Positions 1 through 8,919 of a stretch of 64,000 nucleotides of DNA are shown piece after piece. Origin of the DNA: Neobacillus massiliamazoniensis (GTDB lineage Bacteria; Bacillota; Bacilli; Bacillales; Cytobacillaceae); assembly GCF_001048695.1 (NCBI RefSeq), contig NZ_CVRB01000001.1, positions 558,001-622,000 on the forward strand, in the 5' to 3' direction. The position numbers and the translations under genes are program-made. The notes under the pieces were generated by a model, which did not search any database, was not told where the DNA came from, and saw only the letters and a program-made list of their open reading frames with translations. Every line of letters starts with the position of its first letter. Position 1 is the first letter of the stretch.

Positions 1-897
1 TGAAAGGTCTTCATACATTTTTCGTCCATTTTCAATAATCCATTCAGGGCTTCCTTTTGGAACGGCATTTCCTGTCTCAAAAATAAAATTTTCATCATAA
101 TATTTTAATTTTTCTACAGCAATTCGCTCCTGTTGACGAGCCTTTAGTTTTGTTGCAATAGGTACTATAAAATCCATTACCTGTTCACGGAACTTTGCCA
201 CCATTTCAGCATTGTAATCCGTTCTCATCATCCGGTAATAGCCAAGCTCCACAAAATTTTTATAACCAAGATTTCGCGCAATTTCAGTTCTTACCTTAAC
301 AAGCTCATCATAAATTCGATCTAGTTCTTCTTCATGTTGAGCAAAGAAAGCGAATTTTGCTTCACTGGCTTTTTTTCTCATGACACGATTTGTGTCTTCG
401 GTGAAAGGATCTAGTTGGGCTAATGTCCGTTCTTCTCCTTCAAAATCGATTTTGGCTGAGGCAAGGAGCTTTGTATACTCCGTTGATAAGCGATTTTCCT
501 TTTGCAATAGCGGAACAATTTCTGGTTTAAAAGTTTTCAACTGCCCTTCAGCCAAAGCAAAAAGCTGTTTCCCCCACTTATCTTCTAATTCCGTACGGAA
601 CCTTGACTCCACAATTGCCTGATAATACATCGACACTAAACCTTCAACCTCAGGTTGGATTTCATCCATATAATCTTGCTCTGCTTTATAAAACTCATCG
701 TTCGTATCAATAGAGTGACGAATCGAGGCTAGAGTAAACAAGGTCCCAATTTCATTTCTTAATTTATTAATTTCGTTTATTGCCATTGTTTGTTCTTCAA
801 CGGTTGCTGCATATTTGAAATTCTTAAGCAGGCCATCAAATGTTACTTTGACCTCATCGAGATTCGGACGCTTATATGTATAGTTTTCAAAGCTCAC
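1..897 (-). CDS. M3 family oligoendopeptidase, N-terminal part (cut by window edge)
   Basis: The open frame reads from a GTG at 897 (AAGGGGA ribosome site just upstream) to base 1 without a stop, giving the first 299 residues. The protein begins VSFENYTYKRPNLDEVKV and contains SIRHSIDTNDEFYKAEQDY, a sequence I recognise from Bacillus M3 (PepF/thimet-like) oligoendopeptidases. These are cytoplasmic zinc metallopeptidases that cut short peptides. The HExxH zinc site lies in the C-terminal half, outside the window, so activity cannot be judged. An ATG a few bases upstream is out of frame and stops at once, so GTG is the likely start. It is followed upstream by mhqR on the same strand. Confidence 0.8.
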   Translation of the reverse strand, partial: MSFENYTYKRPNLDEVKVTFDGLLKNFKYAATVEEQTMAINEINKLRNEIGTLFTLASIRHSIDTNDEFYKAEQDYMDEIQPEVEGLVSMYYQAIVESRFRTELEDKWGKQLFALAEGQLKTFKPEIVPLLQKENRLSTEYTKLLASAKIDFEGEERTLAQLDPFTEDTNRVMRKKASEAKFAFFAQHEEELDRIYDELVKVRTEIARNLGYKNFVELGYYRMMRTDYNAEMVAKFREQVMDFIVPIATKLKARQQERIAVEKLKYYDENFIFETGNAVPKGSPEWIIENGRKMYEDLS

Positions 898-970
898 TGG
901 AACATCCCCTTTATTTTGAAATTGTATTCCATAAAATTATTTCGACACCATTTATGTATATTCCTTTAAT

Positions 971-998
971 AAAAAAAAATACGGCAATGGCCGTATTA
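971..998 (-). terminator. Intrinsic terminator of mhqR
   Basis: AATACGGC (978-985) pairs with GCCGTATT (990-997) around a 4-base loop. On the minus strand it is followed by a run of eight U. The stem overlaps the mhqR stop codon. Confidence 0.8.
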
Positions 999-1436
999 AA
1001 ATTTTCCTGCAGGCAGACCCAATTTTTTTAACAAATGAATCGCCTCATCCTTTTCTGTATCCGACAAACTTGACATCAAATCATGAATTTGACGGGCATG
1101 TTCAGGAAAAATTTCTTGAATAAAACTTTTCCCTTCGTCTGTAATTTGAGCATAAGTTACCCTTCTATCGTTCGGGCAAGCAATCCGCTTCAACATTCCT
1201 TTTTGTTCAAGCTTATCAACGACATACGTGATGCTGCCGCTCGCCAAAAGTATTTTACCGCCAATTTGTTGCATTGGTTGGTCACCTTTATGATATAAAA
1301 GCTCTAAAACAGCAAATTCTGTCGGATTTAATCCATTGGCTTGGATAACTTTATTAACGTGCTCATTAATTGCCTTATACGCTCTCGACAAGACAATAAA
1401 TAACTTTAAAGACTTTGCAACTGATTCATTTTCCAT
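996..1436 (-). CDS. mhqR: MarR family transcriptional regulator, MhqR-like
   Basis: A 146-residue protein with the MarR winged helix: recognition region LLASGSITYVVDKLEQKG (about residues 63-80) and wing CPNDRRVTYAQIT (about 86-98). Length and sequence fit B. subtilis MhqR (YkvE), a repressor of azoreductase, dioxygenase and hydrolase genes that is released by catechol and quinone stress. In B. subtilis mhqR also lies beside kinD, as here, which supports orthology. There are no target genes beside it, so it would act in trans on distant promoters. A terminator overlaps its stop codon. The specific MhqR assignment is from remembered similarity and could be another MarR subfamily. Confidence 0.8.
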   Translation of the reverse strand: MENESVAKSLKLFIVLSRAYKAINEHVNKVIQANGLNPTEFAVLELLYHKGDQPMQQIGGKILLASGSITYVVDKLEQKGMLKRIACPNDRRVTYAQITDEGKSFIQEIFPEHARQIHDLMSSLSDTEKDEAIHLLKKLGLPAGKF

Positions 1437-1546
1437 TTAATAACATCCTTTATAGGTTTAACTTTTCCTAGTAATATTATCTCAATTTCAAAATTATTAT
1501 AAAAAACTTTTTAATTAGTGTCAATTTACCTTTGGAACAGGATTGT

Positions 1547-1575
1547 TTATCAAAAAGTTGAACTGATGGTATAAT
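1547..1575 (+). promoter_or_regulatory. Candidate sigma-A promoter of kinD
   Basis: TTATCA (1547-1552, 4 of 6 to the -35 consensus), 17 bases, then a perfect TATAAT (1570-1575). It is 48 bases before the kinD start codon and points towards it. Confidence 0.5.
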
Positions 1576-1622
1576 AAATACATCTAATATGGTAAGTATC
1601 AGGGAATGGTTGAGGTACCCCC

Positions 1623-3131
1623 ATGAAAATTCACAAAAAAGATGTTTTATTATATGTATTGATTGTGATCCTACCTATTATTAGTTTTGGATTTTATTAC
1701 TATTATCATATCTTAAAAGAAACTAATATCAAGAAAAACACTGACGCCAAATGGATTGCATCAATGTATCAAAAGAATTGGGACCAATTCATCGGTGAAA
1801 CCATCACAAGTCTAAAAGTGGTATCACTTTCCGCTGTAGAAAACATGAATAATCTGCAAACAATAGAACCATTACTTCAAAAAGTAAATCATAGTGATCC
1901 ACGTTACGGTGGACTATATTTACTTGATTCTCACGGAAAACTTCTTTCTAGCTCTGAATCTTTCCAAATATATGCGGATTTCAGCAGTCGGGACTATATT
2001 CAAGAAATAATGAAAACGAAAGATACCGTCATTTCCAATCATCAAGAGGTCCTCCCAAACAATCAAAAAATTTTAGGATTGGCTACACCTGTCCTAGATG
2101 AGAACAATCAATTGGAAGGCATTCTTGTAGCCTATTTGCGTACTGATTATATGATCAACTTGATGAGAGTATTTACTCCTGATACCAAGCTTTATATATT
2201 AAATGAGGATAATCACCCTGTTCTCGAAATAAATACTAGCAAAAATGATCTCAATAATAAGGAAAATTGGGTAACTAAAACTCTAGATCGACTACCATGG
2301 ACTATAAAAGTTAAAGTTTCAGATCAAAATACCCAAGAGCTTAGAAGTACCTTTGGAAAAGCTATTTTTCTAGTACTTATCTTGACACATATTCTATTTT
2401 TGATGATTGAATATATCTTACTAAGAAAAAATACGGTTAAAGAGAGAAAAGAAAATGAAATTCAAAAATTAGAATTGGTGGGGACCTTGGCGGCGAGTAC
2501 AGCACATGAAATTCGTAATCCACTTACAGGTGTAAAAGGATTAATCCAGCTCCTCAGTGAAAAATATCCTGCCCCAGAGGATCAATACTATTTTGAGATC
2601 ATTAACTCAGAGTTAAAACGAATTAATGAAATTGTTAGTGAATTTTTAATACTTGGCAAACCTACTGTCCAATTAAATGAAAAGGTAGACATCGCCGCAA
2701 CCCTTCATGAACTCAAACCGCTGATTATTTCTGAAGGGAACACTTTTAATATAGAGTGTCATTGGCAAATTCCAAATGAGCCGGTGATGGTTAACTGTGT
2801 GAAAGACCAAATGAAACAAGTGATTTTGAATGTGACAAGAAACGCCTTTGAATCTATGAGTAGCAATGGAATTTTACAGGTTAACCTACATCTACTTGAC
2901 AATTATTGCAAGCTGCAAGTAATCGATAATGGCAAAGGTATCTCAAAGGATAATCTTGATAAGATCTTCCGTCCCTTTTATACATCAAAAGAAACAGGAA
3001 CCGGGTTGGGTCTAGTGATTTGTAAAAGAATCATCCAATCTTTTAATGGTGAAATCAATATTAATAGCACTGAATCGGTTGGTACTGAAGTAGGAATCAC
3101 TTTACCGATTGTTAAAAACAAACGAGTCTAA
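1623..3131 (+). CDS. kinD: Sporulation sensor histidine kinase, KinD-like
   Basis: A 502-residue membrane kinase. TM1 is at about residues 8-28, then an extracytoplasmic sensor region of about 215 residues (Cache-like in this family), TM2 at about 245-267, and a cytoplasmic HisKA domain with phospho-acceptor His near 295 in TAHEIRNPLTG. A HATPase_c domain follows, with N box NVTRNAFESM, G1 DNGKGIS and G2 GTGLGLVI. The sequence LVGTLAASTAHEIRNPLTG and the whole layout match B. subtilis KinD (506 residues), which feeds phosphate into the Spo0F/Spo0B/Spo0A relay. No response regulator is next to it, as expected for an orphan phosphorelay kinase. It is divergent from mhqR, the same pairing as in B. 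subtilis. Confidence 0.85.
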   Translation: MKIHKKDVLLYVLIVILPIISFGFYYYYHILKETNIKKNTDAKWIASMYQKNWDQFIGETITSLKVVSLSAVENMNNLQTIEPLLQKVNHSDPRYGGLYLLDSHGKLLSSSESFQIYADFSSRDYIQEIMKTKDTVISNHQEVLPNNQKILGLATPVLDENNQLEGILVAYLRTDYMINLMRVFTPDTKLYILNEDNHPVLEINTSKNDLNNKENWVTKTLDRLPWTIKVKVSDQNTQELRSTFGKAIFLVLILTHILFLMIEYILLRKNTVKERKENEIQKLELVGTLAASTAHEIRNPLTGVKGLIQLLSEKYPAPEDQYYFEIINSELKRINEIVSEFLILGKPTVQLNEKVDIAATLHELKPLIISEGNTFNIECHWQIPNEPVMVNCVKDQMKQVILNVTRNAFESMSSNGILQVNLHLLDNYCKLQVIDNGKGISKDNLDKIFRPFYTSKETGTGLGLVICKRIIQSFNGEININSTESVGTEVGITLPIVKNKRV

Positions 3132-3140
3132 GACTCGTCA

Positions 3141-3171
3141 GGCTGTCGAAAAACTTTCGATAGCCTTTTAT
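3141..3171 (+). terminator. Terminator downstream of kinD
   Basis: GGCTGTCGAAA pairs with TTTCGATAGCC (one G-U) with a short loop, followed by TTTTATTT. It begins 10 bases after the kinD stop codon. Confidence 0.75.
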
Positions 3172-3230
3172 TTCATTCACTTTTTTCAACAATTCACCGC
3201 GTTAATTTATTATAATATTATTAATAAATA

Positions 3231-3456
3231 GGCTGTTCAATAGGTCTGTTGATTTGCGCTCCAGGCGCTTCGCTTTCCGCGGGCGTGCCGGGGAGCCTCC
3301 TCGGCGCTTTAGCGCCTGCGGGGTCTCCCCTGCCCCTTACTCCCGCAGGACATTGAATTACATCCTTGAATCCGCCAACGCACGAAGGAAATGCGATAGC
3401 ATTTTCGAGGAGTCGAGCGCCTTCCGCTCCAATCAACAGGCTAGGTAGCATTGACA
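3231..3456. repeat. GC-rich dispersed intergenic element, copy 1
   Basis: About 226 bp, far more GC-rich than its surroundings. It starts GGCTGTTCAA and carries the shared core CGCGGGCG...GGGGAGCCTCCTCGGCGC...GGGGTCTCCCCTGCCCC...ACTCCCGCAGGA and the end CGCCTTCCGCTCCAATCAAC. The core can fold into long hairpins. Six other copies exist in the window (18884, 19445, 22474, 46059, 52829, 56741). The open frames inside it (for example MRSRRFAFRGR) are artefacts of base composition. It lies between kinD and the MFS gene, bracketed by a 15-bp direct repeat at 3124-3138 and 3535-3549. Confidence 0.9.
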
Positions 3457-3697
3457 CTTAGTTAATATAAATCGGGATTTTAGTTCGCGACAAAAAAAAT
3501 TGCCGAGAAAAATACCCTTTCTCTACAATCTGATGAGTCTAAGACTCGTTTTGTTATTCAACCCATAATATTCCTTTTATTTTTCTATTTTTAATTTAAA
3601 TATTACGAAATTAGAAATAAATATTCCTATTTTGTTTAAAAGTTTTGTAATATATGAATATAAAATATTAGCTACTTTTAAGAAAAAGGAGAATGTT

Positions 3698-4924
3698 ATG
3701 GGACAACAAGCAGTTTTGTCTACAAAGACTCCAAATGCCTCTGAATCAACTATGTTTAAAATTCTTTTGATGATCGGGTTGTGCCACTTATTTAATGATG
3801 CTATACAATCCGTGGTGCCCGCCATGTTTCCAATTTTGGAAAAGTCAATGGGGCTATCCTATACTCAGCTTGGAATCATTGCCTTTTCCTTAAATATGGT
3901 ATCATCCATTATGCAGCCGGTCATTGGCAGTTTTACCGATAAAAAACCAATGCCTTTCGCATTACCAATTGGGCTTACCTTCACATTAGGGGGTGTTCTT
4001 GGCTTAGGGTTCGCACCAGGATTTGGATGGGTTGTTTTGGCTGTTATTTTCATTGGCCTCGGTTCAGCCGTGTTTCATCCAGAAGGTTCAAGGGTAGCCT
4101 ACATGGCTGCAGGAAGCAAACGAGGACTTGCCCAATCGATTTACCAGGTGGGTGGAAACACTGGTCAGGCATTAGCACCTCTTATTACTGCACTGATTCT
4201 AGTTCCATTAGGTCAAATCGGTGCATCTTGGTTTTCACTTGTTGCAGCTGCAGCTGTCATTTTATTAATCTATATTGCCAATTGGTACCACCAGAGGTTA
4301 TTAACATCACCAATCAATAAGAAAAAGAATTCATCCGACACAGGCAATGGTTTTTCAAGAGATGTAACAAAGGCATTAATCTTTATCTTATTATTAATTT
4401 TTGCTCGATCTTGGTATATTTCTGGAATGACTAATTTTTATTCCTTTTATGCAATTAAGGAATACTCATTTTCGATCAAGGAATCTCAGATTTTCTTATT
4501 TGCCTTTCTGGTTTCCGGAGCATTTGGAACATTTTTTGGCGGTCCGCTTGCCGACCGCTTTGGAAAAAAGAAAATTATCTCCTTTTCCATGTTAGCGACA
4601 GTGCCTTTTTCGATTCTGATTCCTTTTGTGCCTTCTACGGTTGCATTTATTTTCTTGCTTATCTCCGGTTTTATTCTGATGACAAGTTTTTCGGTAACGG
4701 TTGTTTATGCACAGGAATTAGTTCCGGGAAAAATCGGTTTAATGTCTGGATTAACGGTAGGACTTGCATTTGGAATGGGGGCAATCGGCTCGGTCGGATT
4801 GGGCTACATTGCAGACGCAATTGGCTTACAAACAATGGTTATGGGCATTGGCGCGCTTCCATTGTTAGGTTTAATTGCTTTCTTCCTCCCTTCAGACCAA
4901 AGAGTAAGTGAAATGAATAAATAA
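3698..4924 (+). CDS. MFS transporter, Fsr/YfnC-type (fosmidomycin-resistance-like)
   Basis: A 408-residue protein with about 12 hydrophobic segments, typical of the major facilitator superfamily. The sequence LCHLFNDAIQSVVPAMFPIL near the N-terminus and VFHPEGSRVAYMA in the first half are marks of the Fsr subfamily of proton-driven drug exporters (E. coli Fsr, B. subtilis YfnC). The ATG at 3698 is preceded by AAAAAGGAG. An in-frame upstream codon at 3632 lacks a ribosome site and would add 22 residues of low-complexity sequence. It appears monocistronic and ends at a bidirectional terminator. The true substrate cannot be told from sequence. Confidence 0.85.
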   Translation: MGQQAVLSTKTPNASESTMFKILLMIGLCHLFNDAIQSVVPAMFPILEKSMGLSYTQLGIIAFSLNMVSSIMQPVIGSFTDKKPMPFALPIGLTFTLGGVLGLGFAPGFGWVVLAVIFIGLGSAVFHPEGSRVAYMAAGSKRGLAQSIYQVGGNTGQALAPLITALILVPLGQIGASWFSLVAAAAVILLIYIANWYHQRLLTSPINKKKNSSDTGNGFSRDVTKALIFILLLIFARSWYISGMTNFYSFYAIKEYSFSIKESQIFLFAFLVSGAFGTFFGGPLADRFGKKKIISFSMLATVPFSILIPFVPSTVAFIFLLISGFILMTSFSVTVVYAQELVPGKIGLMSGLTVGLAFGMGAIGSVGLGYIADAIGLQTMVMGIGALPLLGLIAFFLPSDQRVSEMNK

Positions 4925-4950
4925 AAGGATGGGTCTTGACCCATCCTTTT
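4923..4950. terminator. Bidirectional terminator between convergent genes
   Basis: AAAAGGATGGGTC pairs with GACCCATCCTTTT with a 2-base gap at the tip. It has A/T tracts on both sides and lies between the MFS gene and the hemerythrin-like gene. Confidence 0.85.
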
Positions 4951-5473
4951 ATTTAATCTGTTGAATTTTTTGAAATAATTCTTCCTTTTCTTCATTAGAT
5001 AGCATTCTTTCTGCCATCGGGAACAAGACATTTTCTTCTTTTGAGAAATGATCTGAAAGAATGAAATAGGCATTTTTAATTAATTCTGCTGATTGTTTCA
5101 TTTCTTCAACTGTAAGTTCTCCATTTACCGATTTATCAAGGAATGCTTTAATTTGGGATTTGGCCTGATCGTGTTCGTATTCCATTACGGCAATTGGCCC
5201 TGAGGTTGTACCGATGTGTACACCCATCATCGGGAATAGAACACCCTCTTCCCTTTCCGAATGAGGGTCAAGCTCTGCTTTAAAATACTCAACTTTCATT
5301 ATTAATTCATTAAAATTCTTTTCTGTGTCCATTTCTTGGTCAATTAGCTGTGTCAGCTGGAATAAGTTTTCTAATTGAGTCAATAATGGCGGGTGTTCAC
5401 TTTTTAATTGTTTAAGTCCATTACTAAGTTCTACTGGAGGCATACCTCCCATTGCGCTCATGCAGCCACTCAT
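4949..5473 (-). CDS. Hemerythrin HHE domain protein
   Basis: A 174-residue protein with the iron-ligand pattern of hemerythrin-like four-helix bundles: SEHPPLL near residue 26, HSEREEGVLFP in the middle, EYEHDQAK, and DHFSKEENVLFP near the C-terminus. Such proteins bind a di-iron site and are linked to oxygen or nitric oxide sensing and repair in the cytoplasm. The ATG is preceded by GAGGTGA. A short Gly/Met/Cys-containing leader (MSGCMSAMGGM) precedes the first helix; a second in-frame Met lies four codons on. It is a single gene, convergent with the MFS exporter. The exact role is not shown by the sequence. Confidence 0.8.
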   Translation of the reverse strand: MSGCMSAMGGMPPVELSNGLKQLKSEHPPLLTQLENLFQLTQLIDQEMDTEKNFNELIMKVEYFKAELDPHSEREEGVLFPMMGVHIGTTSGPIAVMEYEHDQAKSQIKAFLDKSVNGELTVEEMKQSAELIKNAYFILSDHFSKEENVLFPMAERMLSNEEKEELFQKIQQIK

Positions 5474-5680
5474 TATCCTTCACCTCAATAGTTTATTTTT
5501 ATATTAGTATATATAGAAAAGGTCCTTATTGAAGTGACTCGAATCACATTTTCCTTTTTCATTTTGTGATATCCATGGAACCTCTTTTATTTTTCGTAAA
5601 AATTTAACATTTATTACTCAAAAAATGTTTAAAAGTTTCATATAATGAAGATAGAACATTTATTAGGGAGGGCAAATAAG

Positions 5681-6028
5681 ATGAAAACCCCAAATTACCA
5701 CGACTTTTATCAAAAAGCCTTAGTACCTATCGAAGCTAACGACCTAATGTCATTAAAAGAAACCGATGCTTATGACCCTGACTCTTCATGTACTCATTGG
5801 CTTATAGCCGTTGAAGGGGTACAGCTCCCACAATCAAAAATATACTTTCATTGGAAAGTGAGCGTTTATCCCGCTACCAGCGAAGGAGATTTCAATTGGA
5901 AAAAACCATATTATTGTTCAGCCAATATGGCATTAATGGATTGGGCTAACGCACTAGCCTCATCGCTTGTCAAATCCAGCAAAAAAGATCAACTTTCCTC
6001 TGCTACAGTACTAGAGAAAATAAGCTAA
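5681..6028 (+). CDS. Hypothetical protein, 115 residues
   Basis: The start ATG at 5681 has AGGGAGG nine bases upstream; a longer frame from 5645 lacks one. The protein is soluble, acidic and aromatic-rich (CTHWLIAVEGVQ, IYFHWKVSVYP, WKKPYYCSANMALMDWANAL), with no signal peptide or membrane segment. I do not recognise the family. It stands alone between the hemerythrin gene, which is divergent, and fixX, which is convergent. The good ribosome site, a nearby TATAAT (5641-5646) and a downstream terminator support a real gene. Confidence 0.6.
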   Translation: MKTPNYHDFYQKALVPIEANDLMSLKETDAYDPDSSCTHWLIAVEGVQLPQSKIYFHWKVSVYPATSEGDFNWKKPYYCSANMALMDWANALASSLVKSSKKDQLSSATVLEKIS

Positions 6029-6191
6029 TCCCCTTATAATCCTTACCTTCTGCTTCACCTTCTTTTTACATTTTCATGTGAAAAAATATACATATAGTAT
6101 TTATGACACTATTTTTTAGTTAGAATAATTTTTTAAGACTGGAAATCTATTTCAATAGTATGAATTCTATAACGAAGCATTCTGTCAAAGC

Positions 6192-6231
6192 AAAAAGGTG
6201 CTGTAGGCTTTATAGCAAACAGCACCTTTTC
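6192..6231. terminator. Terminator between convergent genes (hypothetical and fixX)
   Basis: AAAAGGTGCTGT pairs with ACAGCACCTTTT around a 16-base loop. A and T tracts lie on either side, so it can work in both directions. Confidence 0.75.
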
Positions 6232-6274
6232 CTATTAATCTAGCTTAGTTTAGCGGAGAGCTTTATTTTTATTT

Positions 6275-6559
6275 TTATGCAAGTCGGAACACAATCCCAT
6301 GTCCGCCTTTTGGATATTCCCATTTGATGTTTTGGTATGGGCAGCCGATACGGCAGCTTCCACATTCATGACAGCCTTCGTAGCCTACCTGCATCCGCGT
6401 TCCTTCCCATTTATACACTTCGGCTGGGCAAAATACCGTGCAAATTTTATCGGGGCATTTCGTCATGCAAATGTCATGGTCAAGAACAGTTAAGTGAGAT
6501 TTCGTATCACACTTAAAGCGGAGAAGATACTGCTTTTCCTCAAGATTCTTCGTTGACAT
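6275..6559 (-). CDS. fixX: Ferredoxin-like protein FixX
   Basis: A 94-residue iron-sulfur protein, last gene of fixABCX. It carries CPDKICTVFCP and CHECGSCRIGCP, the cysteine sets of FixX-type ferredoxins that pass electrons between FixC and the quinone/ferredoxin partners. The start chosen (6559) overlaps the fixC stop codon as TAATG, so translation is coupled; an upstream in-frame ATG would add six residues inside fixC. A terminator lies about 45 bases downstream. Confidence 0.9.
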   Translation of the reverse strand: MSTKNLEEKQYLLRFKCDTKSHLTVLDHDICMTKCPDKICTVFCPAEVYKWEGTRMQVGYEGCHECGSCRIGCPYQNIKWEYPKGGHGIVFRLA

Positions 6560-7854
6560 TATTTCACCGCCTTCCAAGCACGATAAATATCTTGCAATAC
6601 TTTGATCGTTCCTCTTTCAGCTGTCACACTCTTCATGATTTGTTTTTGTTTTTCACGTTTTGGTGTTCCATCCACTGTAAAGAATTTACTCATAGCCTGA
6701 TTCATCAGCGGTACATATTCTTTAAAGTATTGTGGATACTTCTCAAACGTATGGGCAGCATCCTTATATTTCTCTAAATCTTTAATAATGAAACTATTAT
6801 ATAGTGCTTCACGGTAGCTATTTAAGCTTGATTCACTATAGTCGCCACGGCGCTGCGCTTGAACAATTGCTTCTGCAGCCAATTTTCCGGAGTGCATTGC
6901 CATGTTCGAACCTTCACGATGAATAGCATTAACAAGCTGTGCAGCATCACCAACTACCATGACACCATTTCCTGCAACCTTTGGTACGGAGCGGAATCCC
7001 CCTTCCGGAATAAGGTGAGCAAGGTACTCTGCAGATTCACCGCCAGCAAGATATGGTCTTACCATCGGGTGATTTTTCAAATAGTCGAGTAAATCATATG
7101 GCTTTAGCTTTGCCTTAATCATGCTGGAGAGGGTTGTACCAACCCCGATATTTAAGCTGTCCTTATTGGTATAAAGGAACGCGGTTCCTAGATTTCCTTT
7201 TGTGGAATCCCCAAAAATTTCAATCGTACAGCCTTGATTCTCTTCTAAATTAAAGCGATCATTAATTTTTTCTTTTGGTAGATTAATAACTTCCATGACT
7301 GTTAATGCCACTTCGTCCGGACGAAATTCTTTATGGAAGCCTAACTGTTTAGAGAGCAGTGAGTTAACACCATCTGCTAATACAACGACATCTGCGTAAA
7401 CATCACCATCAGGGCGGTCGGTCCGAACACCAACAACCTTTCCGTTTTCCACAATACACTCTTTAACAACGGTTTCGTTAATGAGAAGAGCACCAGCCTC
7501 AACCGCTTTTTGGGCAAACCATTGGTCAAATTGGGCTCTTAATACGGTGAAATTATTATATGGTTCAACTGCCCATTCCATACCCTTGTAGCCGAATTGG
7601 ACAACCGATTCCTGGTCCATCATCCAGAAACGCTGCTCAATGACTGGTCTCTCTAATGGTGCTTCCTTCCAAAATTCAGGTATTAGCTCCTCCATTTGCT
7701 TGCGATATAAAACCCCGCCCATAACATTCTTGGCACCTGGGTATTCTCCTCTTTCAATGAGTAAAACATTTAGACCATTTTTGGCACAAGTAAGGGCACA
7801 TGCTGTTCCTGCAGGTCCTGCTCCAACGACAATAACATCAAATTTTTCAGGCAT
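6559..7854 (-). CDS. fixC: FixC, FAD-dependent electron-transfer flavoprotein:quinone oxidoreductase
   Basis: A 431-residue flavoprotein. The N-terminal FAD-binding loop is VVGAGPAGTACALTCAKNG (residues 9-27) with acidic strand end LLIER, and a second FAD motif VMVVGDAAQLVNAIHREG is near residue 295. The family (FixC/ETF-QO-like) takes electrons from the FixAB flavoprotein and reduces quinone at the membrane, using FixX as a partner. It overlaps fixB by 8 bases at its start and fixX by 1 base at its end, as expected for a stoichiometric complex. Length and domain order are normal for the family. Confidence 0.9.
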   Translation of the reverse strand: MPEKFDVIVVGAGPAGTACALTCAKNGLNVLLIERGEYPGAKNVMGGVLYRKQMEELIPEFWKEAPLERPVIEQRFWMMDQESVVQFGYKGMEWAVEPYNNFTVLRAQFDQWFAQKAVEAGALLINETVVKECIVENGKVVGVRTDRPDGDVYADVVVLADGVNSLLSKQLGFHKEFRPDEVALTVMEVINLPKEKINDRFNLEENQGCTIEIFGDSTKGNLGTAFLYTNKDSLNIGVGTTLSSMIKAKLKPYDLLDYLKNHPMVRPYLAGGESAEYLAHLIPEGGFRSVPKVAGNGVMVVGDAAQLVNAIHREGSNMAMHSGKLAAEAIVQAQRRGDYSESSLNSYREALYNSFIIKDLEKYKDAAHTFEKYPQYFKEYVPLMNQAMSKFFTVDGTPKREKQKQIMKSVTAERGTIKVLQDIYRAWKAVK

Positions 7855-8878
7855 AGCTCACTTCACCGCCCTTTTCATTCCGTACCTCTTTAAATTGCTC
7901 AATTAATTTAGGTACAATTTCTAGTGCATCTCCTACGATGCCATATGTGGCAACGTCAAAGATGGGTGCATTTGGATCTTTATTGATGGCGATAATTAAA
8001 TCGGAGTTTTTCATGCCAACGACATGCTGAATAGCCCCAGATAAGGCAATCGCAAAATAAATTTTTGGTGTAACGGTTTCGCCCGTTTGACCAATCTGTT
8101 GTTCATGTGGCAGCCACCCTGCTTCAACCACATCGCGTGTACCGCCAACAGTTGCTCCAATGACTTCTGCAAATTCATGGATAAGCTGGAAGTTTTGAAT
8201 ATCTCCCATACCTTTCCCACCACAAACAATCACATGGGCATCTGCCAAATTAGCTTTTTTTGTTACGTCATTCACAATTTTTAGCACTTTTGTGCGCATA
8301 TCTTCTTCTTGCAATGATATTTTTTCTTCGATTATTTTTCCAAGTCTTCCTGCATCTGGTTCGAGTGCCTTCATTACCTTCGGCCTGACGGTTGCCATCT
8401 GCGGACGATGTTTTTTACATAGAATCGTCGCCATAATATTACCACCGAATGCAGGACGGCTAGCCTCGAGCAAGCGGTTATCTGTATCAACATCGAGCAT
8501 CGTCGTATCCGCTGTCAGTCCGGTATTTAAATCAGTCGCAACAGCACTTGCCAAGTCTTTTCCATTAGGTGTTGCCCCGTATAGAATGATTTCTGGTTTG
8601 TATTTTTCAGCGATCTCGATAACGCCCTTCATATATGATTCTGTCCGATATGTTTTTAATACTGGATGGTCAATGCAATAGATTTCATCTGCACCGTATG
8701 CTATCACTTGGTTAGCGAGTGTTTTTATCCCATCTCCAAGTATGAATCCAGCTAATGGAACCTGTAATTTATCAGCAAGCTTTCTGCCTGCTCCTAATAA
8801 CTCTAATGAAACTCCTTCGATTTTACCGTCATTTTGTTCAATGAACACCCAGACTCCACGGTATTCTTCAAGATTCAT
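7847..8878 (-). CDS. fixB: FixB, electron transfer flavoprotein alpha subunit
   Basis: A 343-residue ETF alpha subunit. The C-terminal FAD-binding domain is clear: VCGGKGMGDIQNFQLI, RDVVEAGWLPHEQQIGQTG, YFAIALSGAIQHVVGM and IIAINKDPNAPIFDVATYGI. It pairs with FixA to form the flavin-based bifurcating core. The ribosome site AGGGAGGGGT lies before the ATG at 8878. It is 41 bases downstream of fixA and overlaps fixC. Lack of other ETF genes and the presence of fixC and fixX argue for FixB rather than the fatty-acid-oxidation EtfA. Confidence 0.9.
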   Translation of the reverse strand: MNLEEYRGVWVFIEQNDGKIEGVSLELLGAGRKLADKLQVPLAGFILGDGIKTLANQVIAYGADEIYCIDHPVLKTYRTESYMKGVIEIAEKYKPEIILYGATPNGKDLASAVATDLNTGLTADTTMLDVDTDNRLLEASRPAFGGNIMATILCKKHRPQMATVRPKVMKALEPDAGRLGKIIEEKISLQEEDMRTKVLKIVNDVTKKANLADAHVIVCGGKGMGDIQNFQLIHEFAEVIGATVGGTRDVVEAGWLPHEQQIGQTGETVTPKIYFAIALSGAIQHVVGMKNSDLIIAINKDPNAPIFDVATYGIVGDALEIVPKLIEQFKEVRNEKGGEVSYA

Positions 8879-8919
8879 GTATACCCCTCCCTGCGGATAA
8901 AGATAAGATTAGGCTTACT

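Noticed and set aside
941..947. TGTCGAA on the minus strand before the oligoendopeptidase gene
   Set aside because: Same chance expectation, and no sporulation link for this gene.
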